NCBI GenBank assembly: GCA_028564925.1
Contig: CM053029.1
Location: 33,789,026 to 33,853,025, forward strand
Direction: 5' to 3'
Length of the DNA: 64,000 nt
From: Lithobates sylvaticus
Lineage: Eukaryota > Chordata > Amphibia > Anura > Ranidae
Every line of letters starts with the position of its first letter. Position 1 is the stretch's first letter. Positions 11,120 through 22,914 of the stretch are shown one piece after another. A program made the position numbers and the translations under genes. The notes under the pieces are model-generated. The model did no database searches. It was given only the letters and a program-made list of their open reading frames with translations, and was not told where the DNA came from.

Positions 11120-13628
11120 GCGTGCTGTTTGGGGGTAGCTGACAGAGGGGAGGGGGTAGCTGACAAAGGGGGTGTAGCTGACAGAGAGGGTGGGGGTAGC
11201 TTACAGAGAGGGTGGGGGTAGCTGACAGAGAGGGTGGGGTAGCTGACAGAGAGGGTGGGGGTAGCTGACAGAGAGGGTGGGGATAGCTGACAGAGAGGGT
11301 GGGGGTAGCTGACAGAGAGGGGGGGGGTAGCTGACAGAGAGGGAGGGGGTAGCTGACAGAGAGGGAGGGGGTAGCTGACAGAGAGGGAGGGGGTAGCTGA
11401 CAGAGAGGGAGGGGGGAGCTGACAGAGGAGAGGGGGAGCTGACAGAGGGGAGGGGGGAGCTGACAGAGGGGAGGGGTAGCTGACAGAGGAGGGGGGGTAG
11501 CTGACAGAGGAGGGGGGTAGCTGACAGAGGAGGGGGGGAGCTGACAGAGGAGGGGGGGAGCTGACAGAGGAGAGGGGGGAGATGACAGAGGAGGGGGGGT
11601 AGCTGACGGAGGGGAGGGGATAGCTGACAGAGGAGGGGGAGCTGACAGAGGAGGGGGAGCTGACAGAGATGGGGGGAGCTGACAGAGATGGGGGGAGCTG
11701 ACAGAGATGGGGGGAGCTGACAGAGGGGAGGGGGTAGCTGACAGAGGGGAGGGGGAGCTGACAGAGGAGGGGGGAGCTGACAGAGGAGGGGGGAGCTGAC
11801 AGAGGGGAGGGGGAGCTGACAGAGGAGGGGGAGCTGACAGAGGAGGGGGGAGCTGACAGAGGAGGGGGTAGCTGACAGAGGGGAGGGGGAGCTGACAGAG
11901 GAGGGGGAGCTGACAGAGGAGGGGGTAGCTGACAGAGGAGGGGGGGAGCTGACACGGGGGGGGAGATGACGGAGGGGAGGGGGGTAGCTGACGGAGGGGA
12001 GGGGGTAGCTGACGGAGGGGAGGGGGTAGCTGACGGAGGGGAGGGGGTAGCTGACAGAGGAGGGGAGCTGACAGAGGAGGGGGAGCTGACAGAGGAGGGG
12101 GAGCTGACAGAGGAGGGGGTAGCTGACAGAGGAGGGGGGGAGCTGACACGGGGGGGAGATGACGGAGGGGAGGGGGGTAGCTGACGGAGGGGAGGGGGTA
12201 GCTGACGGAGGGGAGGGGGTAGCTGACGGAGGGGAGGGGGGAGCTGACGGAGGGGAGGGGGAGCTGACAGAGGAGGGGGGTAGCTGACAGAGGAGGGGGG
12301 TAGCTGACAGAGGAGGGGGGGAGCTGACACGGGGGGAGATGACGGAGGGGAGGGGGGTAGCTGACGGAGGGGAGGGGGTAGCTGACGGAGGGGAGGGGGT
12401 AGCTGACGGAGGGGAGGGGGAGCTGACGGAGGGGAGGGGGGAGCTGACAGAGGAGGGGGGTAGCTGACAGAGGAGGGGGTAGCTGACAGAGGAGGGGGGG
12501 AGCTGACACGGGGGGGAGATGGCGGAGGGGAGGGGGGTAGCTGACGGAGGGGAGGGGGTAGCTGACGGAGGGGAGGGGTAGCTGACGGAGGGGAGGGGGG
12601 AGCTGACAGAGGAGGGGGTAGCTGACAGAGGAGGGGGGAGCTGACACGGGGGGGAGATGACGGAGGGGAGGGGGGTAGCTGACGGAGGGGAGGGGGTAGC
12701 TGACGGAGGGGAGGGGGTAGCTGACGGAGGGGAGGGGGTAGCTGACGGAGGGGAGGGGGTAGCTGACAGAGGAGGGGGGTAGCTGACAGAGGAGGGGAGT
12801 AGCTGACAGAGGAGGGGGGTAGCTGACAGAGGAGGGGGGTAGCTGACAGAGGAGGGGGGTAGCTGACAAAAGAAGAGGGGTATCTGATAGAGGGGAGGGG
12901 TAGCTGACAGAGGAGGGGGGGTAGCTGACAGAGGAGGGGGGGGTAGCTGACAGAGGAGGGGGGGTAGCTGACAGAGGGGAGGGGGGTAGATGACAGAGGA
13001 GGGGGGGTAGCTGACAGAGGAGGGGGGTAGCTGACAGAGGAGGGGGGTAGCTGACAAAAGAAGAGGGGTATCTGATAGAGGGGAGGGGTAGCTGACAGAG
13101 GAGGGGGGTAGCTGACAAAAGAAGAGGGGTATCTGATAGAGGGGAGGGGTAGCTGACAGAGGAGGGGGGTAGCTGACAGAGGTCAGGGGGGTAGTTGACA
13201 GAGGAGGGGGGTAGCTGACAGAGGAGGGGGGGTAGCTGACAGAGGAGGGGGGTAGCTGACAGGGGAGGGGGGGTAGCTGACAGAAGAGGGGGGGTAGCTG
13301 ACAGAGGAGGGGGGTAGCTGACAGGGGAGGGGGGGTAGCTGACAGAAGAGGGGGGGTAGCTGACAGAAGAGGGGGGGTAGCTGACAGAGGAGGGGGGGTA
13401 GCTGACAGGGGAGGGGGGGTAGCTGACAGAAGAGGGGGGTAGCTGACAGAGGAGGGGGGTAGCTGACAGGGGAGGGGGGGTAGCTGACAGAAGAGGGGGG
13501 GTAGCTGACGGGGGAGGGGGGGTAGCTGACGGGGGAGGGGGGGTAGCTGACGGGGGAGGGGGGGTATCTGACAGAGGGGGGGGTATCTGACGGGGGAGGG
13601 GGGGTATCTGACAGAGGGGGGTGGCTGA
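11120..13628. repeat. G-rich ~20-bp minisatellite, ~120 units, with higher-order structure
   Basis: The unit is close to GTAGCTGACAGAGGAGGGGG, varying in length through its G run. Variant units with CGGAGGGGA or CACGGGGGG recur in the same order at 11946, 12150, 12325, 12505 and 12645, giving a higher-order period of roughly 150-210 bp. The plus strand is strongly G-rich, with many G4+ runs that could form quadruplexes. Long Pro/Ser-rich open frames on the minus strand here are by-products of the repeat. Confidence 0.95.
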
Positions 13629-15158
13629 CAGACAGGCGGGTGGTAGATCAGATGCTAGAGAGACCTCACTGTGTCCTCACCTCAGCCAGGAGACAGCGCG
13701 CGCCAGGCAGGGAGGCGGGACTCCGGGCGGTCACGATCACCCACAGTCCAACCCCGCCTCCACATTTGACCAGTCCAATCACAAACCCTTTCGAACGCCC
13801 ACACGCCAATCACATGATGACATATTCAGACAATAACAGGGCGCCTGCTCCTGCTGCCCACTGCCCAGCTCTCGCACAGCACAGTGAGATAGTGCACATT
13901 TAAGGTGGCGGGCGCGGGAATCGGAATGCGCCGCCACGGCTATAGATGTTGCGGCCGGGGCCAGAGGATATGTGTCCGGGTTTCGGGCGGTCTGAAACCC
14001 GGGCACATGTGTCAAAACCCGGGCTGTCCGGGTCAAAACCGGACAGGTGGCAACCCTAGAGAGGAGTGGTGGGAGGGAGGAGGGGAGGGGGAGGAGGAGA
14101 GGGGGGAGGGAGAGGAGGAGGACGGGAGGAGAGAGAGGGAGGGGAGGAGGGGAGATGGGGGAGGGGTGGAGGAGGAGAGGGACCCTTACATCCAGGCCAT
14201 GTGCTGGGGACGATCATGACATCACACATGTGAGGAGTCTGAGAACAGATCAGTCTATACACACTATACATTAATACAGTGCACTTCAAGTTCACTCACT
14301 GGGGTTCTGCCTTGCAGACTGCATCAGACGACTCTGTCCAGCACACACCCTGCCTCGATGCCTCCAGCTGTCGCCACTCACCAGGGACTGACTTCTCCGA
14401 TCTGCTATAGCATGTCTGCACGTGAGTGACACTGCCGCTGTACAGGACAGGTGATAGAACACCAGGAGGGAGAGATGGCCTCTGCAAATGGCGGTGACAC
14501 GGGGGGCGGGGTCAGGGGTCACATGACTAGGCTTGGGGAAACTACTCTGTCACTGAATCATGTATGAACAGAGCTGGCAGTACTGGAAGAACCAAAGACA
14601 GACAGGTCACTGATATAATCATAGTGGCGCGCAGCAGCAGGGGATGTGTTTGCTTCTGTTCCGTTGGGAGACTCGGGACACGTCCCCTAGTGCTGCGCTG
14701 CGCCTCTAATGATACTACAGTTGGACGGAGCACCTGACTGCCTGAGTACATGTAACATACTGCAGAGGCGCCGGACGGCATCCCCTGCATTATACAGAAC
14801 CGCACCCGCACCGAAGACTTACATAACGCGTTGACCGGTGGGAGACAGGGATTAGGGAAACCAGCGGACGGGCGCCCTAGGTGGCAGTGCACCCTAGGTG
14901 GCTGCCTAGTTCGACTAGTGGTAGCACCGGCCCTGATTTAAGGCTGGGTTCACACAGAAGTGGTGTGGAAAATTGCATACGATTGCACCGCATTCCTGTT
15001 CAAATTGCAAGCGATTCTTTGCATTGCAATTTGAGCTCATTAATTTTGTAGGGGCTCAAATCGTACCACAAAGGTTATCAGTACTTGTTATCGTGGAGTA
15101 TTGATCGAAAGTATTGGTACTCATACCCGCAGGAAAGAACAGTATTGGTGCATCTCTA

Positions 15159-16715
15159 GTTATATATTCACTTGTAAATGACAAGTCTCCAAAATGTCTC
15201 AAAACATGAGACTTCAGTTAGTGATAAGTTGTCATAGTTTATGATCCATGAAAAGAGATCTATTGATTGTTGATTCATTCACCAAAAATAATTCAGAGTG
15301 CTCAGTTTATGGGAGGAAGTAGCCACGGCTCGGATGTTACGTGAGCAGGTGGGCGCTGCTCCAAAGCTCGCAATGTACCGTGACCATCCTGTTTAATGCC
15401 GGCACCTCCTGGAACCAGGCTTCAGGCTCCACCATCCCGTCAACCCATCAACCCATCAGGGCTGACTCTGGCGGACTCCGGCTGATTCTGGCTTTCACCA
15501 TCATGTCAGCCCGCTAACTCGCCACCCCGTCATCTTGCCATCCCGCTGATCTCTCACTGGTCTCCCAAGCCTCTCCATTGGCTGAAGGGCTAATTCATCA
15601 GCCTGTCAACCTGCCGGCCCTTTAACCTGCTCCAGCCGCCAACATGCCATCACCCCGCTCCAGCCGCCTACCAGCCGCCACCCCACTCCAGCCGCCAACC
15701 AGCCGCCACCCCACTCTAGCCACCAACCGGCTCCAGCCACCTACCAGCTGCTAACCCACTCCAGCCACTTACCAGCCACCAACCCGCCCCATTTTACCAG
15801 CCCCAACCTGCTCCAGCCACTAACCAGTCGCTAATCCGCTCCAGTTGCCTACCAGCCATCAACCTGCTCCAAGACACTGCCAACCCGTCATCCCACTAGC
15901 TCATTAGCCTCCATCCTGTTCCTAGACATCCTGCTTCAGGTTACCGAACTTGCTGTTTTTTTCTATTCTGCCATCTGCCATCTCATCAGCTTGCTGACCC
16001 GGCGACTTCTGGTCCCTCTGACCTGCTGTTCCATGGACCTGCTGACTGGGACGCTGACCGGAGATTACAAGGGTCACAAAGGCAAGCATACAAGTATACA
16101 AGTTACCAAAACAAACCTATAAGCACAGATTTTGGCTTGGATAGCAAGTAGACGCTGTACCTGAGTGGATAAGTAAGGAGTGGAGGAGAGAGGAGCCTTG
16201 CCCTCCTCGGTCAAATAGCTTGCAGTGCGAGATATGATGGCTTTTTTGTGACTGGAGAAACAACCCGGTGTGGAGACACAAGGCATAAGTGTGCTGATAC
16301 ATGTGGGGAAATCAAAATTACTATATTACTATTAGAGGCTCCCCAGTGGAGGAAGCACAACAGCTGTTCAGAAAAGCTATTAAAGTCCTTTTTCAACATT
16401 TCAATACTTTAGTGTATTTCTACACACTGAGTGTGTCTTGTCTCCCTGGAAAGTGATTTGTGGTATACAAAAGATCTTATATATGCTGTGGTTTATTGTT
16501 GTAGGCTTACGCTTACATGAACAATGAAAAAAAAAAAATGTATTATATAATACACAGCTATATAAGTGACCTGTCTGCTACAGGGAGGGAGCGAGCAGGA
16601 AATGGAGGAATTGCAAAAGGCACTGCAGGACACTGAAGACCCCTGTGTGGAAGGTGCTGCCAATATGCCCCATGTGAAAGCCCAGGCTGTTCCTAAAAAT
16701 GATCTAGAGAAAATG
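15159..16715. other. Mostly unassigned; CCAGCC-rich minisatellite inside
   Basis: About 15600-15880 is an imperfect tandem array built on CTCCAGCCGCCAACCAGCC-like units. The rest has no recognisable domain. An open stretch at 16580-16716 is discussed among rejected items. The right part may be the 5' region of the plus-strand L1 whose ORF1 begins near 16716. Confidence 0.4.
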
Positions 16716-17335
16716 TAATTAAACAGGGGCTTGAAGCTTATAAACTTTCTAAATTTAGCTCTAGAGAGAGCATTGATACACAGGATATGCAGGACATACA
16801 GCACACCTCTCAATTTGACTCCAATCAACCTCAGATTGATCCCAATTTGGTTGATCCTAATTCAACATAGGTGTCCCAGATCCCAAGGGTTTCATGGGGA
16901 TTGGAGAGGAGATCAATATCCAGTATGTCTTTAAAGTCAACAATGGATTCTAAAATAAGTATGGAGTCAGTGGGCCATCTGTTGAATAGCCAGGAGGCAA
17001 GTGGTGGTCAGTTATCAAAGAAATTGCAGAATAGCCCCCCCTCTTCTGTATTAACATCGGAAACCACCCTAAGTGATGTCTTCATTGCTATACAGGCCTG
17101 TAATAATTCTTTACTATCATTAACAAATCAGATGTTGGAATTAAAATGGGATATTGCAGTTAGGAGACAGGAGAATCAAAAAATATGCGAACGTACTACT
17201 GCAATATAAGAGAGAGTGGGTGTGCTGGAGGATGCTTTGCCTCTAATAAAAAAGTATTTGCAGCCAATTAAAACACGGATAAAAGATTATGGACAGAAAC
17301 TGGAAGGTTTGGAAAACAGACAAAGATGTAATAAT
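16716..17335 (+). pseudogene. L1 ORF1, N-terminal part with coiled coil
   Basis: The frame reads through SIDTQDMQDIQHTSQFDSNQ, a stop near 16868, then a Ser-rich stretch and LSLTNQMLELKWDIAVRRQE. After a second stop near 17207 it continues as a heptad-rich coiled coil ending LEGLENRQRCNN. That last block is the LExxENRxRRNN motif opening the RNA-binding domain. The protein would trimerise and coat L1 RNA. It is cut at 17335 by an insertion and resumes at 24462. Confidence 0.8.
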
Positions 17336-17967
17336 TAAAAGAAATAGGTAATCCGCGCTTAGGAAGATATAAGGTGTGCAGCCTCCCCTGAGTGGACCCC
17401 CTAAGGAGCCAGGCGGTAGGTAAAATGTGGAATGTGGGGGATATTGGCGCTCCCTAATAGTACAGCAAGAGAAAGATATACAACATATTCCAACACACCC
17501 AGTGAAAGTATGAGTATATATAAAAATTGGTTAAATTAATTACCACCAAACAACTAATAAATTAGTGGGTTAAGCATAACAAAATGTTAACGTGACTAAC
17601 CAATAAGACAGACCAGTTCCTATAGACCTAAGTGGTCCAAACAACTGGTCTAGGTGTGGAATCCCCAATGGGTGTTAAACACACAAGCTGGATTAGGGTT
17701 AAAGATTATAACTAGGGTTGAGCGAACCCGAACTGTAAAGTTCGGGTCCGTACCGGACTTTTGGGTGTCCGGGATCCGGACCCGAACCCGAACTATTGGC
17801 TGTAAGTTCGGGTTCGGGTCCGGTGTTCGGCGCTGTATTGGCGCCTTTTTCACAGCTTTAGGCCAGCCAATGGATGATCGTTTTACTAGTGTGCCCTAGA
17901 AGCCATCACAGCCATGCCTACTAATGGCATGGCTGTGATTGGCCAGTGCAGCATGTGACCCAGCCTC

Positions 17968-17975
17968 TATATATA
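17968..17975 (+). promoter_or_regulatory. TATA box of the hAT transposon
   Basis: TATATATA precedes a CAC-rich stretch by a typical distance and lies about 255 bp inside the left terminus, upstream of the transposase frame. The tandem array between it and the coding region implies a long leader, possibly with an intron; this is inference. Confidence 0.55.
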
Positions 17976-18307
17976 GCCCACACACAGCACACAGCGTCAT
18001 TCTGTTAGACACACACTGTTAGGCAGGTTCCTGTGCTGCAGATAGATAGAAGATTTTAGGAGTTAGTGTGCTAAAGTCAGTCCACATTCCTGGAATTTTA
18101 TTCTAATTAGTTAGATCAGTGAGCGATCTAGATAGCTAGAGTAGGGAGGGAGTTTCTTTATTTTGCAAAAGAAAGAGGCAGACATAATTATTGAAGAGAT
18201 TCCTAAATCAATTGTACCCTGGCTGGGGTGCAGTGCACAGTCACAGTAACAGTGCCATAAGGCCAGTGCCAGACAAAATCTAAACGTTTTACCTTCAAGC
18301 TCAGTGC

Positions 18308-19555
18308 AACATTACTGCACTGCATATACTAAGAGATACACCACAGTCTGTGTGTATTCTGCTATTGGAAAAACATTGCATAAAAATAGAATTTTGCTTT
18401 TTATTTTTTTTTCCCAATAGCATTTTCTGCGTGTTCCTACATACACGCTGTAGATACTGTCCGTGTAGTCTGATATTGCAAAAACATTGCAAAAAAAATA
18501 TAATTTTGCAGTGTTTTTTTTTTTCTTCCCAATAGCATTTTCTGCGTTTTCATAAACGCTGTAGATACTGTCCGTGTAGTCTGATATTGCAAAAACATTG
18601 CAAAAAAATTAAATTTTGCAGTTTTTTTTTTCTCCCAATAGCATTTTCTGCGTTTTTATAAACGCTGTAGATACTGTCCGTGTAGTCTGATATTGCAAAA
18701 ACATTGCAAAAAAATAAAATTTTGCAGTGTTTTTTTTTTCTTCCCAATAGCATTTTCTGCGTTTTCATAAACGCTGTAGATACTGTCCGTGTAGTCTGAT
18801 ATTGCAAAAACATTGCAAAAAAATTTAATTTTGCAGTGTTTTTTTTTTTCTTCCCAATAGCATTTTCTGCGTTTTCATAAATGCTGTAGATACTGTCCGT
18901 GTAGTCTGATATTGCAAAAACATTGCAAAAAAATTAAATTTTGCAGTTTTTTTTTCTTCACAATAGCATTTTCTGCGTTTTCATAAACGCTTTACATACT
19001 ATCCGTGTAGTCTGATATTGCAAAAACATTGCAAAAAAATAAAATTTTGCAGTGTTTTTTTTTTCTTCCCAATAGCATTTTCTGCGTTTTCATAAACGCT
19101 TTACATACTATCCGTGTAGTCTGATATTGCAAAAACATTGCAAAAAAATAAAATTTTGCAGTGTTTTTTTTTCTTCCCAATAGCATTTTCTGCGTTTTCA
19201 TAAACGCTTTACATACTATCCGTGTAGTCTGATATTGCAAAAACATTGCAAAAAAATTAAATTTTGCGGTGTTTTTTTTTCTTCCGAATAGCATTTTCTG
19301 CGTTTTCATAAACGCTTTACATACTATCCGTGTAGTCTGATATTGCAAAAATAAAATTTTGCAGTGTTTTTTTTTCTTCCCAATAGCATTTTCTGCGTTT
19401 ACATAAACGCTTTACATATTATCCGTGTAGTCTGATATTGCAAAAACATTGCAAAAAAATCAAATTTTGGGGTGTTTTTTTTCCTTCCCAATAGCATTTT
19501 CTGCGTTTTCATAAACGCTTTACATGTACGTGTATTCTGCTATATACAAAAACAC
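18308..19555 (+). repeat. ~108-bp tandem array, ~11 copies, in the hAT leader
   Basis: Units carry CTGCGTTTTCATAAACGCT, GTCCGTGTAGTCTGATATTGC, then A-rich and T-rich runs and CCCAATAGCATTTT. TCTGCG recurs at 18425, 18541, 18647, 18756, 18866, 18972, 19081, 19189, 19297, 19392 and 19500. Early units have GTAGATACTGTCC and later ones TTACATACTATCC, so the array grew in two blocks. TGCGTTTTCATAAACGC is itself a small hairpin. Confidence 0.95.
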
Positions 19556-19956
19556 CCATTTAGGGCGAGATCATAAATTTTGAAAATATGAGGAGATCAT
19601 AAAAAAGGGGACGTGGCCCGGGTCGTGGTGCTGCTGGTGGCGCTCCTGTTGCAGGGAGAGGATGTGGTCGATCTGTGCCAGCTACACGCACTAATGAAAC
19701 ACCTTCCGCAGGTGCGAGTAGGCGACAGAGCCTGCAGCAGTATTTTGGCGCGCCTAATGAGGCTGTACGAATGTCGAGGCCAGGACAAGTACAGGCGATA
19801 GTAGATTGGGTTGCTGCTGACAGTGCCTCCGGTTCCTTCACATTGTCTCCCACCCAGTCTCCTGATGAAAGTTAAGAGTTGGCACCTGCAGCCGATGTCC
19901 ATCAGTCTTTCACCTCACCCCCTTGCAAATCAGCCAATCAGTCTGAGCCCCAAATC

Positions 19957-21894
19957 ATGCAGCAGTCTCTTCTGCTTTTTGATGACTCTGTTAGCAGGGT
20001 TTCCCAGGGACATCCACCTAGCCCTGCCTCAGAAGTGGAAGAGATTGTGTGCACCGATGCCCAACCACTTATGTTTCATGATGAGTACATGGGAGGACCA
20101 ACGCAGCACGTCTCGGATGATGACGAAACACAGGTGCCAACTGCTGCTGCTTTCGCCATTGTGCAGACCGACAAGGAGGGCAGGGGTGAATTTTGGGTGG
20201 AAGATGATGTGGAGGACGATGAGGTCCTTGACCCCACATGGAATCAACGTCATGCAGGTGACCAGTGTAGTTCAGAGGAAGAGGCGGTGGTCGCACAGAG
20301 CCACCAGCACAGCAGAAGAGGGAGCAGGGTGCAAAAGCGGAGCGTCCGTCCCCTAGACAGTACGTCTGCTACTGCCCAACGCAGCAAGGGACCGAGCACA
20401 CCAAAGCCAGGTGCAAGGAGTTCCCTAGCGTGGCAGTTCTTCAGACAATGTCCTGATGACAAGACACGAGTGGTTTGCACGCTGTGCAATCAAAGCTTGA
20501 AGCGAGGCATAAACGTTCTCAACCTGAGCACAACCTGCATGACCAGGCATCTAAGTGCAAAGCACGAGATGCAGTGGAGTAGACACCGCAAAAACCAAGA
20601 AAGGTCTCTGGCTCCTCCTGTTTCCTCTTCTGCTGCAGTCTCGGCCTCTTCATCCACCTCTGTAGTGACAGTGACAGTGACACCTGCCAACCCGCAAACA
20701 GAGGATCTGCCTGCAACACTACCACCTGGGTCACCAACCATCTCCACAATGTCCCATGGAAGCTTTCAGATCTCTATTTCCCAAACACTGGAGCGGAAGA
20801 GGAAGTACCCCCCTAGCCACCCGCGATCCCTGGCCCTGAATGCCAGCATTTCAAAATTGCTCGCCTTTGAAATGCTGTCATTCCGTCTGGTGGAGACGCA
20901 GAGTTTTCAAAGGCTGATGTCATTGGCTGTCCCACAGTACGTCGTGCCCAGCCGTCACTACTTTTCCATACGAGCTATCCCTTCCCTGCACAACCAAGTG
21001 GGGGACAAAATCAGGTGTGCACTGCGCAACGCCATCTGTGGCAAGGTCCACCTAACTACGGATGCGTGGACCAGTAAGCACGGTCAGGGACGTTATATCT
21101 CCCTAACAGCACACTGGGTAAATGTAGTGGCGGCTGGGCCTGAGGCGGATAGCACTTTGGCGCATGTCCTTCCACCACCGAGGATTGCAGGGCACTTCAG
21201 TTTGCCTCCTGTTGCTAACTCCTCCTACTCCGCCTCCTCATCCTCTACCGCCTCCTCATCCAGTCAGCGTAACACCTTCACCACCAACTTCAGCACAGCC
21301 AGGGCTAAACGACAGCAGGCAGTTTTAAAACTTTCCTGTTTGGGGGAAAAACCCCACACCGCGCAGGAGTTGTGGAGGGACATGGAACAACATACCGATG
21401 AGTGGTTGGGGGCAGTGAGCCTCAAGCCCGGCCTGGTGGTGTGCGATAATGGGCGAAATCTCGTAGCAGCTCTGGGCCTTGCCGGTTTGACGCACATCCC
21501 TTGCCTGGCGCATGTGCTGAACTTGGTGGTCCACCCTGCTGCTGCTCGCCTGTCAGCGCTGCAGCGTAACTTCGGCCTTCCCGCTCACCGTCTCATATGT
21601 GACGTGCCCACAAGGTGGAACTCCACCTTGCACATGCTTGCCAGACTGTGCGAGCAGCAGCAGGCGATAGTGGAGTTTCAGCTGCAGCACGCACGCGTGA
21701 GTCGCTCTGCGGAACAGCACCACTTGACAGCCAATAACTGGGCCTCCATGCGAGACCTGTGTGCCTTGTTGCGCTGTTTCGAGTACTCCACCAACATGGC
21801 CAGTGCCGATGACGCCGTTCTCAGCGTTACTATCCCAGTTCTATGCCTCCTTGAAAAAACTCTTATGACGATGATGGAAGAGGATGTGGCACAG

Positions 21895-21925
<31 letters not shown>

Positions 21926-22914
21926 AGGGTTTATTTCCAAGGCTTTCAGGGCAGTCATTTACAAGTGGCTACGAGGCTGGGTTTCTGCACCAACAAGCGC
22001 CAGGTACACAATTGTCTGGCAGCAAGGGCACAGTTCTGGAGGATGACGAGGTGGAGGATGAGGAGGAGATGGAGGAGGAGGAGGAACCATGTTCACAGCA
22101 GGGTGGCACCCAGACCAGCTCATGTCCATCACTGGTGCGTGGCTGGGGGGATACAGAGGACACAGACGATACACCTCCCACAGAGGACAGCTTTTCCTTG
22201 CCTCTGGGCAGCCTGGCACACATGAGCGATTACATGCTGCAGTGTCTCCGCAATGACCGCCGAGTTGCCCACATTTTAACTGGTGCTGATTATTGGGTGG
22301 CCACCCTGCTGGATCCCCGTTACAAGGACAACGTGCCGTCCTTAATTACCTCACTGGAGCGTGATCGTAAGATGCGGGGGTACAAGCGCACGCTGGTCGA
22401 CGCGCTGCTGGTGGCATTCCCACTTGGAAGCGGAGGTACGGTGGAAGCACAAGGCAAAGGCAGAGGAGGAGGAAGAGGTCGCCAACGCAGCCGGGGCACC
22501 GCCAGCACCTCACAAGGCAGGGTTAGCATAGCCGGAATGTGGAAAAGCTTTGTCGGCACGCCACAACAACCAGCACCACCAGCTGAGATGGAACGTCTTA
22601 GCAGGAGGCAGCATTTCACCAACATGGTGGAGCAGTATATGTGCACACGCGTACACGTACTGCATGACGGGTCTGCCCCCTTCAACTTCTGGGTCTCCAA
22701 ATTGGGCACATGGCCTGAGCTTGCCCTTTACGCCTTGGAGGTGCTGGCCTGCCCTGCCGCCAGTGTATTATCTGAACGTATATTTAGCACGGCAGGGGGC
22801 GTTATCACAGACAAGCGCAGCCGCCTGTCCAGAGCCAATGTGGACAAGCTCACGTTCATTAAAATGAACCAGGCATGGATCCCACAGGACTTGGCTGTAC
22901 CTTGTGCAGAATAG
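19957..22914 (+). CDS. hAT transposase (BED-finger, ZBED-like), uninterrupted from this ATG
   Basis: This would be the DNA transposase that cuts and reinserts the surrounding hAT element in the nucleus. From the first in-frame ATG the protein is 985 residues. A BED zinc finger spans about residues 154-205 (WQFF, CTLC, then paired His). Catalytic-core blocks follow: LTTDAWTS with Asp369, CDNGRN with Asp497, and PCLAHVLNLVV. There is a run of acidic residues near 650 and a C-terminal hATC dimerisation block around SVLSERIFSTAGG (Glu940). The same frame extends upstream to an ATG at 19588, encoding an RG-rich leader like the one in the other hAT (48951), but stops at 19600 and 19873 interrupt it. 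The original start was probably 19588. The large intact body suggests recent activity or a recent copy. Confidence 0.85.

Larger units (their letters stand above)
10542..14058. mobile_element. Inner hAT element carrying a giant minisatellite
   Basis: The termini TAGGGTTGCCACCT and AGGTGGCAACCCTA are perfect inverted repeats. They are flanked by identical 8-mers GAGAGGAG (10534-10541, 14059-14066). This is the youngest layer of the nest because its duplication is perfect. Most of the 3.5 kb is tandem repeat. No transposase frame is present, so it is non-autonomous. Confidence 0.85.
10165..14935. mobile_element. Middle hAT element of the nest
   Basis: The left terminus CAGGGCTGGTGCAAG and the right terminus, reverse-complemented CAGGGCCGGTGCTACC, are inverted repeats. 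The 8-mers ATTTCAGG (10157-10164) and ATTTAAGG (14936-14943) are a target duplication with one change. Next to both insertion points of the inner element the sequence is a purine-rich G/A tract (10270-10541 and 14059-14180), which was probably one tract before interruption. No transposase is seen. Confidence 0.75.
9931..15158. mobile_element. Outer hAT element of a triple nest
   Basis: The left end TAGGGGTTCATGATACTG and the right end, reverse-complemented TAGAGATGCACCAATACTG, are hAT-type termini. The flanking 8-mers GTAATATA (9923-9930) and GTTATATA (15159-15166) differ by one base. The element's own sequence is only about 9931-10164 and 14936-15158; the rest is a second hAT. No transposase remains. 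A short (TAA)n tract is at 9961-9983. Confidence 0.75.

Noticed and set aside
10972-13118. Minus-strand open frames up to 707 codons rich in Pro, Ser and Leu-Pro-Pro
   Set aside because: They lie entirely in the ~20-bp G-rich minisatellite. All three frames show the same repeated peptide, with no start context or domain.
11120-13628. Possible CRISPR-like array
   Set aside because: The repeats are contiguous with no unique spacers, and the window is vertebrate DNA.
16580-16716. Possible host exon (acceptor-like TGTCTGCTACAG, then an open stretch with EMEELQKALQDTEDPC)
   Set aside because: No convincing donor, no family recognised, and the position fits the 5' part of the L1. Worth a transcript check, but not supported.
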